Source of the DNA: Bog-159 sp050011755
Lineage (GTDB): Bacteria > Acidobacteriota > Terriglobia > Bryobacterales > Bryobacteraceae
Assembly (NCBI GenBank): GCA_050011755.1
Contig: JBEKIM010000001.1
Coordinates: 62,001-126,000, forward strand
DNA length: 64,000 bases
Reading direction: 5' to 3'
The notes beneath the pieces were generated by a model, which did not search any database, was not told where the DNA came from, and saw only the letters and a list, made by a program, of their open reading frames with translations. Each line of letters starts with the position of its first letter. Position 1 is the stretch's first letter. Shown piece by piece: positions 34,336-42,850 of the stretch. The position numbers were made by a program, and so were the translations under genes.

Positions 34336-35463
34336 ATGGGTCTGCGTGTGGTTTTTTACGAAGCCGCGCACGAGCCTGCCGTACGCGCCTTCAACGCACG
34401 CATGCAGACGGCGGGAGCACTGCTTTTCCCATTGCCTGAGACCGCTCCGGCGCCGAATCCGAATACTCCTGCACCCGGCATCGAATTCCGTCATTTCGTA
34501 GTGGTGGACGATGCCGGGGACGTGCGTGGAGGCTACTTCATCCGCACGCAGCCTTTCTATATTCGGGGCCAAATCTATGGCGTGGGACACTATAACGCAC
34601 CATTGTCGGAAGGTATCGCCGATAAGCGTTACGCTGCCGTGGGCGCCGCGATGTTGGCACATGCCCTTAGAGAACAGCCGCTGCTGTTTGCTATGGGCAT
34701 GGGCAGCGTGGACCGGCCTTTGCCGCGCATGCTGCGCGCACTGGGATGGGCAATCCTGGAAACCCCCTTCTATTTTCTGGTCTTGAATAGCAAGCGCTTT
34801 CTGCAAAATGCCGGGCCATTGCGCGCCACCACCCAACGCCGCCTGTCAGCCGATTTCCTCGCATTTTCGGGCTTAGGCGCCGCGGCGCTGAAAGGAATAC
34901 AGCGCGCGCGCACGCGCAGCCGCTTCGACCCGCGGTATCAGTCGCATCCCCTCTATGAATTTTCTGCGTGGACGGACCGCGTCTGGGCGGAAAGCGCACC
35001 CCGGTATTCGTTCAGCGCCGTCCGCAACGCGGATTGTTTGCGCTTCCTCTATCCTCGCCTGGCGCCGTGCTATTACGGCGTGAAACTGACCGAGGGCGGT
35101 GCGCCCGCGGGATGGGTACAGATGCTCGATTGCCAGCCCCGCGACCGGTCGTATTTCGGGGACATGCGCGTGGCTGCGCTGGTCGATGGCGTGGCTCCCC
35201 CGGCGGCGATCCCGTCGCTGGTCGATAGCGCGGTGGAAGCGGCCCGAACGCGTCACGCCGACCTCCTGATCTCCAACCAAATGCATCGCGATTGGATCTC
35301 GGCGCTGAAAGCCGCGGGATTCTGGCAAGGTCCTTCGAATTACCTGCTGGCTTTGTCCAAAGGACTACGCAAGTTGCTGGAACCACTGGACGAGGCGATA
35401 CCTCTTATTCACTTCAACCGCGGCGATGGCGACGGCCGGGTAAACCTGACGGACCAGCCCTGA
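34336..35463 (+). CDS. GNAT-like acyltransferase
   Basis: 375 residues. Seen: a GNAT-like N-terminal half (RVVFYEAAHEPAVRAFNARM, then GIEFRHFVVVDDAGDVRGGY and YNAPLSEGIADKRYAAVG) and a second similar half from about 200 (LYEFSAWTDRVWAESAP, YYGVKLTEGGAPAGWVQMLD, DLLISNQMHRDWISALKAAGF). The double-GNAT layout is common among acyltransferases that modify sugars or lipids. It precedes the FkbH-ACP pair, and another protein of the same style follows them, so it may transfer the carrier-bound group to a glycan. A short GC hairpin (GCGCGG, five-base loop, CCGCGC) lies at 34307-34323, just before its start. Specific activity is not known. Confidence 0.66.
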   Translation: MGLRVVFYEAAHEPAVRAFNARMQTAGALLFPLPETAPAPNPNTPAPGIEFRHFVVVDDAGDVRGGYFIRTQPFYIRGQIYGVGHYNAPLSEGIADKRYAAVGAAMLAHALREQPLLFAMGMGSVDRPLPRMLRALGWAILETPFYFLVLNSKRFLQNAGPLRATTQRRLSADFLAFSGLGAAALKGIQRARTRSRFDPRYQSHPLYEFSAWTDRVWAESAPRYSFSAVRNADCLRFLYPRLAPCYYGVKLTEGGAPAGWVQMLDCQPRDRSYFGDMRVAALVDGVAPPAAIPSLVDSAVEAARTRHADLLISNQMHRDWISALKAAGFWQGPSNYLLALSKGLRKLLEPLDEAIPLIHFNRGDGDGRVNLTDQP

Positions 35464-35492
35464 AGGCGGATTCTATATACTGAACCTAGCCG

Positions 35493-37682
35493 ATGAATAT
35501 AGCTTCTCTCGAACTCGGTCTGCTCCTGCTGGGAGATCCGCCTTACTCCGACGCCCAGGCTGCTGAACTGGTGGACCTGGTTACTGCGCATGCGGCACTG
35601 AATTCGATCGCCGGCTTGACCCGGTTGGAACACCAGGCCGCAGCCATGGCGTCCGGCGATCCGGCAGCGGCGCTCGAATTGGCTGCCCGGCTGGAATCGG
35701 TGCACTCCGACACCGGCTGCTGGTTACGCGCCGCGTTGCTGGAAGCGTCCGGCCGTTTTGCAGAAGCGGCTGGAGCGATGCGCTTCCTGCGCGAGAAGGC
35801 CGCCGGCGAGGAGCGCGCCATGGTCATGCTGGCTTCGGCCCGCAATCTGTTCGCCGCGGGGCACTACGATCGCGTCTGGTATCCGCTGGCGGAAGCCTGC
35901 AAATCGAGCGCATCGCCGCGCACCCTGCGCAATGCCGCCCGTTTGCTGGCGCAAGCGCGCAAAGCGGCGGAACCGCCTTTTCGGAGGCGCTCCCGGATCG
36001 CCCTCCTGAGCACCACGACAATCGACCTTTTGGCGCCGATCCTGCGCGCGCAGTGTTTCGGCGCCGGTATCGATGCCGACATTTACATCGGTCCTTTCAA
36101 CCAGCATGAACAGGAGATCCGCGATCCGGATTCCGGCTTGGCCCGTTTTCGGCCGGATGTGATCGTCATTGGCACGGACTGGCGTTCGCTGGGCTTGCGC
36201 GACGAGGAAGATTCGCCCGCCGATGTCGTCCGCGCACGCTGTGCCCAACTCGAATCCTTATGGCGGGAAGCGCGGGAGCGCTTGGGCGCCACCGTCCTCC
36301 AGTTCAACTACGAGTCGCCGCCATTCGAGGCGCTGGGCCATCTGAGCGCAGCTCTGCCCGGCGGACGCGGGCGCTTGCTGCGCGCCATCAACCTGGCGCT
36401 TTGGGAAGCCGCGGGAAGGACCCAAGGTGTGGCGATTCTCGATGTGGACCAGATTGCAGCCCGCTTCGGCAAGGACCGTTGGAACGATCCGGTGTTGTGG
36501 TACACCGCCAAGCAGTATCCATCGGCGGAAGCCATGCCGGCGCTGGGCCATCAGCTCACGGCATTGCTCCGCGCCATTCTGGGCCTTACGTCCAAGTGCC
36601 TGGCACTGGATCTGGATGGCGTGCTTTGGGGCGGCGTGATTGGCGAAGACGGGCTGGCGGGCATCCAACTGGGAGGCGGCCCGGCAGGCGAGGCATTCGT
36701 CGGCTTTCAGCGCTATCTGCAATCGCTGGCTCGCACCGGGGTGCTGCTGGCGGTTTGCTCCAAGAACAATCCCGAGGACGCGGTGCTCCCTTTCCGCCAG
36801 CATCCCGAGATGGTGCTGCGCGAACGGGATATCGCCGTGTTCATGGCCAACTGGAAGTCTAAGGACGAGAACCTGCGCGCGATAGCCGCCGCCATGAATA
36901 TCGGGCTGGACGCCATGGTATTTGTGGACGACAATCCGGTGGAGCGGTCTCGTGTGCGGCAGAACCTGCCCGAAATCGAGGTGGTCGATCTGCCCGCCGA
37001 TCCGGCGCAATATGTTGCCGCGGTATGCCGGCTCGGGCTGTTTGAAACGCTCGCCATCACCCGGGAGGATCGCGATCGCACGGCCTCGATTCGTAAAAAC
37101 CTGGAGCGCAAGACGCTCGCATCCACCGCCGCCAGCGTGGACGATTACCTGGCGCAGCTCGAGATCAAGGTTCAATTGGCTTCGTTCGACGAATTGAATT
37201 TGCCGCGCATCGTGCAACTGATCAACAAGACCAATCAGTTCAATCTCACCACACGGCGGCGCGGCGACGCCGAGATCCGCGCTTTGCTGGCCGCGGGCGC
37301 TTACACGCAGGCCATGCGCGCCGGCGACCGTTTTGGCGATAGCGGATTGACCGGCGTGTTGATCGCGATTCCCGAGGGCAGCGGTCTCCGCATAGACACC
37401 TGGCTGATGAGCTGCCGTGTCCTGGGAAGGCGCCTGGAAGAAACGATGTTCGGGGCGCTGGTGCGGTATGCGGCCGAAAACCGCTACACCCACATCACCG
37501 GCGAGTATATTCCCACCGCCAAGAACAGCCAGGTGTCCGATCTGTACATTCGCCTGGGTTGCGTGCCCGCCGGCCAGGAGGGTGAGCGCCGCTTTTTCCT
37601 GTGGGAAACGGCGCGCGTGTTCCCTTTTCCGGCGATGATCGAGTCCACGGACCTCACGCAGCGCCTGAGTGTAACCGTTTAA
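35493..37682 (+). CDS. FkbH-like HAD/GNAT protein (glyceryl-ACP type)
   Basis: 729 residues. Seen: helical N-terminal region (1-160), an SGNH-like segment (about 170-350, RIALLSTTTIDLLAPIL), the HAD domain with CLALDLDGVLWGGVIGEDG near 372 and FVDDNPVERSRVRQNLPE near 478, and a C-terminal GNAT-type region (VSDLYIRLGCVPAGQEGERR). This is the FkbH family. Characterised members dephosphorylate 1,3-bisphosphoglycerate and load the glyceryl group onto an ACP. An ACP gene follows after 12 bases, the usual partner. No polyketide synthase is nearby; the neighbours are glycan genes, so the three-carbon unit may decorate a polysaccharide. The start ATG 35493 has no strong ribosome site. Confidence 0.88.
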   Translation: MNIASLELGLLLLGDPPYSDAQAAELVDLVTAHAALNSIAGLTRLEHQAAAMASGDPAAALELAARLESVHSDTGCWLRAALLEASGRFAEAAGAMRFLREKAAGEERAMVMLASARNLFAAGHYDRVWYPLAEACKSSASPRTLRNAARLLAQARKAAEPPFRRRSRIALLSTTTIDLLAPILRAQCFGAGIDADIYIGPFNQHEQEIRDPDSGLARFRPDVIVIGTDWRSLGLRDEEDSPADVVRARCAQLESLWREARERLGATVLQFNYESPPFEALGHLSAALPGGRGRLLRAINLALWEAAGRTQGVAILDVDQIAARFGKDRWNDPVLWYTAKQYPSAEAMPALGHQLTALLRAILGLTSKCLALDLDGVLWGGVIGEDGLAGIQLGGGPAGEAFVGFQRYLQSLARTGVLLAVCSKNNPEDAVLPFRQHPEMVLRERDIAVFMANWKSKDENLRAIAAAMNIGLDAMVFVDDNPVERSRVRQNLPEIEVVDLPADPAQYVAAVCRLGLFETLAITREDRDRTASIRKNLERKTLASTAASVDDYLAQLEIKVQLASFDELNLPRIVQLINKTNQFNLTTRRRGDAEIRALLAAGAYTQAMRAGDRFGDSGLTGVLIAIPEGSGLRIDTWLMSCRVLGRRLEETMFGALVRYAAENRYTHITGEYIPTAKNSQVSDLYIRLGCVPAGQEGERRFFLWETARVFPFPAMIESTDLTQRLSVTV

Positions 37683-37694
37683 AGTGAAAGAACC

Positions 37695-37937
37695 GTGGCT
37701 CTGATCGATCAACGCCTTCAACAGATATTTCGGGAAGCTTTCGAGAATGACAAGCTGACCCTCGCCGATTCGCTTTCGCCGGAGACCATGCCCGCGTGGG
37801 ACAGCCTCGCGCACGTCAAGCTCATGATGGGCTGCGAGGAAGAGTTCGGCGTGAAATTCACGATCGAGGAAACAGTCGAGAGCACCAGCGTCGCCAAGCT
37901 CAAGGCGGTGCTGGCCTCCAAAGGGGTTGGGCGCTGA
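37695..37937 (+). CDS. Acyl carrier protein, FkbH partner type
   Basis: 80 residues from GTG 37695. Seen: MPAWDSLAHVKLMMGCEEEFG, with Ser of the DSL motif near residue 37 as the phosphopantetheine site; the PAWDSLAH form is typical of free-standing ACPs beside FkbH proteins. Its TGA overlaps the start region of the next gene. Expected role: carry a glyceryl or other small acyl group loaded by the upstream FkbH protein. It is clearly different from the ACP at 2866-3159. Confidence 0.88.
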   Translation: MALIDQRLQQIFREAFENDKLTLADSLSPETMPAWDSLAHVKLMMGCEEEFGVKFTIEETVESTSVAKLKAVLASKGVGR

Positions 37938-37969
37938 TCTCGCCGGTAGCCGAGTCCGGGCTTGACGAA

Positions 37970-38962
37970 GTGATGCGCTTCCTGCGGACCGTCTTCGGCG
38001 TGAGCGAGAGTCACCGCATGTTCCAGCCGGATGTGCTGCGGTGGAAGTGCTTCGCCCCGCACCCATTCTGGGAAGGCAGCCGCGGGTACGCGCTACGCTA
38101 CAAGGGCGAAATTGCGGCTTTCGGGTGCCTGGTTCCATGCCGGTTTCTGACCGGATCGGAAACGGTCGCCAGTTGCAACGTGATCGATTGGGCCGCCAGT
38201 AAAACCGTGCCGGGCGCCGGGATCCTGCTTTACCGGCACATCCAGAGCCTGACCGGCACGATGCTCAATATAGGCGGCACTGCCGACGCGCGTCAGGTGC
38301 TGCCCCGGATCGGGTTTCAGGCGTCGGCGGAAATTCACCATTACACGCGCGTGCTGCGGCCGTGGCGTCATCTCCGGATAGCCGGACAAAAGGACTGGAA
38401 ATCGCCGCTGCGCCTGGCACGGGACTACCGTCAGTTGGGGCGGACCTTGGGAGGCACTCTGCCCTCCCTGGCTGCGCGTCGCGTAAATAGTTTCGCCGAT
38501 GTTCCAGCGGAGGCGTTTCCAGATCCGTCGATTACGCGGCAGGTGGTCTGCGCCCGCACTTCCGCGTCCCTGAAATACTTTATGGCTTGCCCGGCGGCCC
38601 AAATGGATGCTTACATACTGGAGCGGGACCACACTCCGGCTGGATATTTCCTGTTAAGCCGCGTGGGCCGCCACCAGTACCGCATCGCGGATCTTTGGAT
38701 ACGGTCGGCGGATGGGCAGGAATGGGCGGCGGCCTACGGTACGGCGTCAGCCACCGCGCAAACCGACCCACGAATCACCCAGGTTTCAATAGCGGCTACC
38801 TTGCCACTGCAGACAGGCGCGCTCGAACAGGCGGGGTACCGCCGCAACCACACGGAACCCGTGTTTGTTCTGGATCCGGGCCGGGCTCTGGGAGGCCGGC
38901 ACGACCTCGCCTTGAGTTCCTTGGAGAACGACGGATATTATTGGACGGAAAGCGGAAGCTAA
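37970..38962 (+). CDS. GNAT-like acyltransferase, start uncertain
   Basis: 330 residues from GTG 37970 (ATG 37973 next). Seen: GNAT-type N-terminus VMRFLRTVFGVSESHRMF, then YALRYKGEIAAFGCLVPCRF and GAGILLYRHIQSL (acyl-CoA pyrophosphate loop region), with a second half containing HQYRIADLWIRSADGQEW. The natural first beta strand (ISPVAESGLDEV) lies before these starts and would need a CTG start at 37934, which overlaps the ACP stop (CTGA) and has AAAGGGG seven bases upstream. It is the fourth gene of the GNAT-FkbH-ACP-GNAT cassette and overlaps the convergent deacetylase gene by four bases. Likely transfers the ACP-bound group; acceptor unknown. Confidence 0.7.
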   Translation: MMRFLRTVFGVSESHRMFQPDVLRWKCFAPHPFWEGSRGYALRYKGEIAAFGCLVPCRFLTGSETVASCNVIDWAASKTVPGAGILLYRHIQSLTGTMLNIGGTADARQVLPRIGFQASAEIHHYTRVLRPWRHLRIAGQKDWKSPLRLARDYRQLGRTLGGTLPSLAARRVNSFADVPAEAFPDPSITRQVVCARTSASLKYFMACPAAQMDAYILERDHTPAGYFLLSRVGRHQYRIADLWIRSADGQEWAAAYGTASATAQTDPRITQVSIAATLPLQTGALEQAGYRRNHTEPVFVLDPGRALGGRHDLALSSLENDGYYWTESGS

Positions 38963-39924
38963 AGGCCGGCAACACTCCGCGCGAAATACATCTCCGGGTG
39001 ACTGGGGTCGGCGCCGATGCGGCGTAACCAGAAAGCGTCCTGGTGTATCCGATTTAAGCCCCGCTCCGCCGTCACCGCCGTCTGCATGCCGGCTCTCCGC
39101 ACTGCCGCCGCTGCCGCCGCACCGATGTCCCGCATTTTGCCATTGGGGTAGCAAAAATGCGGCACGGGCCGATCCAGTTCGGATTCGATGCGTGCTTTCG
39201 AACCGGCGATCTCTTCCCGCAACTCTTCCGGGTCGGTCAGCGCCGACAGGATCGGATGCGTCCTGGTGTGCGCGCCGAACTCGACGCCCGATGCGGCGAG
39301 CGCACGAACCGCGTCCCACGATAACGGCCTATATTCGGGCGGCGCCTGCTCCGGCATTTGCGCTTTCAGCAAGCCCGGCAGTGCGGAAACCAGTTCGCGG
39401 CGTTCCTCCGGGCTCAGCGCCACGGCCAGATCGGCTAGCTGCTGGCCGGCGGCGCGGCGGGATTCCGCGGATCCCAGCTTGAAACGCAATTGGCTTCGAT
39501 CGGGCATTTCTATGGACGGCTCGGACACTTTCGCTTGCCGGAAGGCGTACACCACGCGGTCGAACCAAAGCCACGACTTGCCGTCCAGAAAATCGCTCAC
39601 CAGGTACACCGTCACCGGAATTCCATACTCGGCAAAGACTGGATAGCCCGCTTCCTGGAAGTCCTCGTAGCCATCGTCCACCGTGACTGCCACGGCATAG
39701 GAAGGTAAGCTGCGCCCGGCATGCAGCCATTCGGCGACGGCCGCCATCGAAACCGGATGGTAGTACCGGCGAATATAAGCGCACTGGCGGGCCAGCGCGG
39801 CGCGATCGGCGAAGCGATGGTACATCAGGATCCGGAGACTCTGGCGATTGAACCATCGCACCGCCGCCAGGCCGCCCGCGTGATGAAAGGCGGCTGCGGC
39901 TGCGGATTTCAGCAGGGTGGGCAA
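38959..39924 (-). CDS. Polysaccharide deacetylase (NodB domain)
   Basis: 321 residues. Seen: MYHRFADRAALARQC near 34, catalytic Asp-Asp motif AVTVDDGYEDF near 79, the metal-site motif EFGAHTRTHPILS near 218 (His-x-x-x-His) and FCYPNGKMRDIG near 257, all as in active NodB-family enzymes. The middle has a family-typical insertion. Likely removes acetyl groups from an N-acetylhexosamine polymer at the cell surface; no clear signal peptide, though AAAAAFHHAGGLAAVRWF is mildly hydrophobic. Divergent from the epimerase gene, with a 12-bp palindrome between them. Unlike the divergent family member at 16695-17663, its key residues are intact. Confidence 0.9.
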   Translation of the reverse strand: MPTLLKSAAAAAFHHAGGLAAVRWFNRQSLRILMYHRFADRAALARQCAYIRRYYHPVSMAAVAEWLHAGRSLPSYAVAVTVDDGYEDFQEAGYPVFAEYGIPVTVYLVSDFLDGKSWLWFDRVVYAFRQAKVSEPSIEMPDRSQLRFKLGSAESRRAAGQQLADLAVALSPEERRELVSALPGLLKAQMPEQAPPEYRPLSWDAVRALAASGVEFGAHTRTHPILSALTDPEELREEIAGSKARIESELDRPVPHFCYPNGKMRDIGAAAAAAVRRAGMQTAVTAERGLNRIHQDAFWLRRIGADPSHPEMYFARSVAGL

Positions 39925-39927
39925 GCG

Positions 39928-39967
39928 ACCAATGTAGCGGTTTCGAAATGGCTCGCGCTACATTGGT
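39928..39967. promoter_or_regulatory. Perfect 12-bp inverted repeat between divergent genes
   Basis: ACCAATGTAGCG and its exact reverse complement CGCTACATTGGT are separated by 16 bases in the divergent region between the NodB deacetylase (-) and the SDR epimerase (+). The half-site spacing is about 28 bases centre to centre. It is likely an operator for a dimeric regulator; as an RNA it would also form a stem. Confidence 0.65.
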
Positions 39968-39977
39968 TTCACTGCAC

Positions 39978-41054
39978 ATGCCAATCCATCAGCGTGTCCT
40001 GGTTACCGGCGGCGCCGGTTTCGTGGGATCGAGCGTCGCGCTGGCACTCAAAAGAAGCCATCCGCAGATGCAGGTGACCGCTTTCGACAACCTGCGCCGC
40101 CGCGGATCGGAACTCAATCTGAGCCGGCTGCGCGATGCGGATGTGGCTTTTGCACACGGCGATATCCGGTCGCTGGCCGATCTGACCGGCCTGCCCGCGC
40201 CTCCGGATCTGATCGTGGAGTGCTCCGCGGAACCTTCCGCACAAGCGGGCTATGGCGGATCGCCGGAGTACCTGATCGATACGAATTTGACCGGCTGCTA
40301 TCACTGCCTGGAGCTGGCCCGGCGCGTCCATGCCGATTTTGTTTTCATCTCCACCAGCCGTGTCTATCCTTACCGGCGCTTGAACGAACTGGCCTACGAA
40401 GAAGGGCCGGAACGCTTCCACCTTTCCGCGGAACAGAGCCTCAACGGCGCATCGGGTCTGGGCGTGAGTGAGGATTTCCCGCTGGATGGGCCGCGGTCGC
40501 TTTACGGCATGACGAAGCTGGCCGGCGAATTAATGGTCGCCGAATATGCCGATGCCTATGGCATCCGCTACCTGATCGACCGCTGCGGCCTGCTTACCGG
40601 CCCCTGGCAGATGGCCAAGTCCGACCAGGGCGTGATCGCGCTTTGGATGGCCGCGCATTATTTCCACCGAAAACTTTCTTATATCGGATTCGACGGCAGC
40701 GGCCGGCAGGTGCGCGACTTCTTGCACGTCGATGATTTCTGCGATCTGTTGTTGGAACAGATCGCCAATATCGACACTTATCACGGACGGCTCTTCAATG
40801 TGGGCGGCGGGTTGCCCTTCAGCCTGTCGCTACAGGAAACCACGCGGTTGTGCGAGGAGATCACGGGCAACCGGCTGCAGATCGCCCCGGTGGCCGAAAC
40901 GCGTCCCGCCGACGTGCGGATTTATCTAACCGATCACCGGCGCCTGACAGCGGTAAACGGTTGGCGGCCGCGGCGTGACGCCCTTGCCACGCTCGGGGAT
41001 ATCTTCCATTGGATACAGCAGGCGGAGGCGCAGGTGCGCTGGGCGCTGGGATAA
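39978..41054 (+). CDS. NAD-dependent sugar epimerase/dehydratase (SDR)
   Basis: 358 residues from ATG 39978; an ATG at 39948 is in frame but falls inside the palindrome, and MPIHQRVLVTGGAGFVGS is a natural beginning. Seen: Rossmann motif VTGGAGFVGS near residue 8, DIRSL near 60, catalytic Tyr-x-x-x-Lys in SLYGMTKLAGELM near 171 and a Ser in FISTSRVYPY near 125. This is the extended SDR family that epimerises or dehydrates nucleotide sugars; CDP-paratose 2-epimerase-like members share the NLRRRGSELNLSRL segment near the N-terminus. A second SDR lies at 53872-54933. The sugar is not determined. Confidence 0.87.
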   Translation: MPIHQRVLVTGGAGFVGSSVALALKRSHPQMQVTAFDNLRRRGSELNLSRLRDADVAFAHGDIRSLADLTGLPAPPDLIVECSAEPSAQAGYGGSPEYLIDTNLTGCYHCLELARRVHADFVFISTSRVYPYRRLNELAYEEGPERFHLSAEQSLNGASGLGVSEDFPLDGPRSLYGMTKLAGELMVAEYADAYGIRYLIDRCGLLTGPWQMAKSDQGVIALWMAAHYFHRKLSYIGFDGSGRQVRDFLHVDDFCDLLLEQIANIDTYHGRLFNVGGGLPFSLSLQETTRLCEEITGNRLQIAPVAETRPADVRIYLTDHRRLTAVNGWRPRRDALATLGDIFHWIQQAEAQVRWALG

Positions 41055-41068
41055 CGGCGGCGATATTC

Positions 41069-42283
41069 CTATGCGCTTAAACGTCGCCGGAACACATCGG
41101 CCAAATGTTCGGTATTGCGCCGCAGGTCGAACTTCTCCAGAATTTTCAGCCGCGCCTTTTTTCCCAGGGCCCGCCGCAATTCCATATCGTCCATTAGCCG
41201 GCCGATGGCTCTGGCTAGCGCGTCTGCCTCGCCCGGCGGTGCCAGCAGGCCATCTGTTTCATGCGTGACGATCTCCGGAATCCCGTTCACCCACGGGGCC
41301 ACACAGGGAATCTCCATGGCCATGGCTTCCATCAGCACCACCGGCAAACCTTCGGCAAAACTCGCTAGCACCAGGGCATCGGATTCCCGATACAAATCGC
41401 GCAGCTTATCCTGATTCACATTGCCCTCGAACTTAACCCGGTCCGAGAGACCGCGCCGCTCCACGTCCTCGCGTAACGCCATCCGGTCGGGCCCGTCGCC
41501 CGCAAACCGCAGCCGGACGTCGCGGCCTTCTTCCACCAGCGCCGCCATCGCCGCGATCAACAGGTGCTGGCCTTTAACGGGCGCCAACCGCCCCACGCAG
41601 ATGATCTCAAAGGGCAAAGCCGTCGCCCGGAACGGCCGCGGCGCGAACCCGGTGGGGTCTACACCCAACGCGGTCAGTTCCAGCTTGGGCCACTCTGAGT
41701 GGCTGCACGCGTACATCAATTGGGCGACACCGTACTGGCTGATGGCGCAACAGAACAGCGCCGCCTGCACCTTCTCCGCAAGCCGGGATCCCGCCGGATC
41801 TTCGAACTCCGCCGGACCGTGGAAGGTAATCGATAACGTCACGGGGAAGATCCTGCCGACCAGAAAACCGACCGTTGCCGCATAGTGCGTATGCAAATGG
41901 GATAACCCATTTCGCCGCATCCAATACCCGACCGTTACGGCTTCGGTGAAATAAAAAAAACCGTAAATCGCCCGTGGACTGCTTCGTAGCGCGCACGCCA
42001 AACCGCTAAAATAGCGGCCCGGGCGAGCGAACAGCGTTTGGGCGTGCGCCAGCGCCACCCGCAATAAGCCGGAGCTTTTTACGTAATACGTCGACCGGAC
42101 TTCCTCCCGCTCGGCGGCCGTCATCAAACCCTCGTCTCTATCCGGATCGCGGATCGAAGCAACTTGGATATCCAATCCCAACTGGCGCAGAAGACATACC
42201 TCCCGTAGCATGAAAACGTGATTGACGGCGGGATACTGACTTAACAGGTACGCCAGCTTGAGCGGGATACGCTTGGATTCCAC
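41069..42283 (-). CDS. GT4 family glycosyltransferase
   Basis: 404 residues, GT-B fold. Seen: AYLLSQYPAVNHVFMLREV at the N-terminus (colanic-acid/EpsD-type GT4), HLHTHYAATVGFLVG near 130, ITFHGPAEFEDP near 152, IICVGRLAPVKGQHLLIAAM near 228 and the GT4 donor motif LASFAEGLPVVLMEAMAMEIPC near 308. Likely adds a sugar in the cytoplasmic assembly of the EPS repeat unit. Ten bases separate it from the upstream HTH-like gene, so the two are probably co-transcribed. Donor unknown. Confidence 0.9.
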   Translation of the reverse strand: MESKRIPLKLAYLLSQYPAVNHVFMLREVCLLRQLGLDIQVASIRDPDRDEGLMTAAEREEVRSTYYVKSSGLLRVALAHAQTLFARPGRYFSGLACALRSSPRAIYGFFYFTEAVTVGYWMRRNGLSHLHTHYAATVGFLVGRIFPVTLSITFHGPAEFEDPAGSRLAEKVQAALFCCAISQYGVAQLMYACSHSEWPKLELTALGVDPTGFAPRPFRATALPFEIICVGRLAPVKGQHLLIAAMAALVEEGRDVRLRFAGDGPDRMALREDVERRGLSDRVKFEGNVNQDKLRDLYRESDALVLASFAEGLPVVLMEAMAMEIPCVAPWVNGIPEIVTHETDGLLAPPGEADALARAIGRLMDDMELRRALGKKARLKILEKFDLRRNTEHLADVFRRRLSA

Positions 42284-42292
42284 GATCTGAGT

Positions 42293-42841
42293 CTAACAGT
42301 CCGCTTTTGAGGGGCGGGCCTGGAGTTCCGCCGCGGACGTGGCCGGCCGACCCACACGCTTCTCAAACGCCTCGTAATCGTTCGCGATGGCTTGGGCCAA
42401 GGCGAAAAGCTTGCTGAGCAGCTCTTCGGACGATCCAAACTGGATGTGCAGCGCGCCGGGGCTCAATCCCACGCCCGCCGGCAGATCCGGCAATCGCTGG
42501 TAGAGCGTCGCCGGTTCCACTGCGATGGCCACGCGGGTACCGGCTTGCAGCCGGCGCATGGCTTCCAGCCGCTCCGCCAATCGCTCCTTCCGGTGCCACT
42601 CCATCTTGAAATCCGGACTATCGCGGATCTGTTCCAATTGCGCGACCAGCTTGGGCCGGTCCACCAGGAACGTGCGGCCGGCCTGATACCCGCCGAAACC
42701 ACGTATCAGGTCGATGGCGCGCCTTCTCCGCAAACGAAACAAGCGTTCGCAGACGGCACGGTCCACTACCGGCACATCCAAAGCCGACAGTTCCGCCAGG
42801 ATCTCTGGTACGTGAAGCAGCCACTGTGCTTTGGCGGGCAT
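42293..42841 (-). CDS. HTH-like protein of unknown function, paralogue of the gene at 17617-18159
   Basis: 182 residues. Seen: VDRAVCERLFRLRRRRAIDL, then GYQAGRTFLVDRPKLVAQLE, a pattern like a small helix-turn-helix with a wing, a basic helix (WHRKERLAERLEAMRRL), and LPDLPAGVGLSPGALHIQFG followed by LLSKLFALAQAIANDYEAFE. The same blocks in the same order occur in the 180-residue protein at 17617-18159, with the C-terminal LP.GV..SPGA..I.F block best kept. It lies directly upstream of a GT4 gene and downstream of the PilZ-like miniprotein on the same strand. A regulatory role is inferred, not shown. Confidence 0.74.
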   Translation of the reverse strand: MPAKAQWLLHVPEILAELSALDVPVVDRAVCERLFRLRRRRAIDLIRGFGGYQAGRTFLVDRPKLVAQLEQIRDSPDFKMEWHRKERLAERLEAMRRLQAGTRVAIAVEPATLYQRLPDLPAGVGLSPGALHIQFGSSEELLSKLFALAQAIANDYEAFEKRVGRPATSAAELQARPSKADC

Positions 42842-42850
42842 TTTGTAGAA

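Noticed and set aside
36258..38138. 626-residue minus-strand frame opposite FkbH and ACP
   Set aside because: Antisense open frame of GC-rich coding DNA; low-complexity composition without motifs, while the plus strand encodes clear FkbH and ACP domains.
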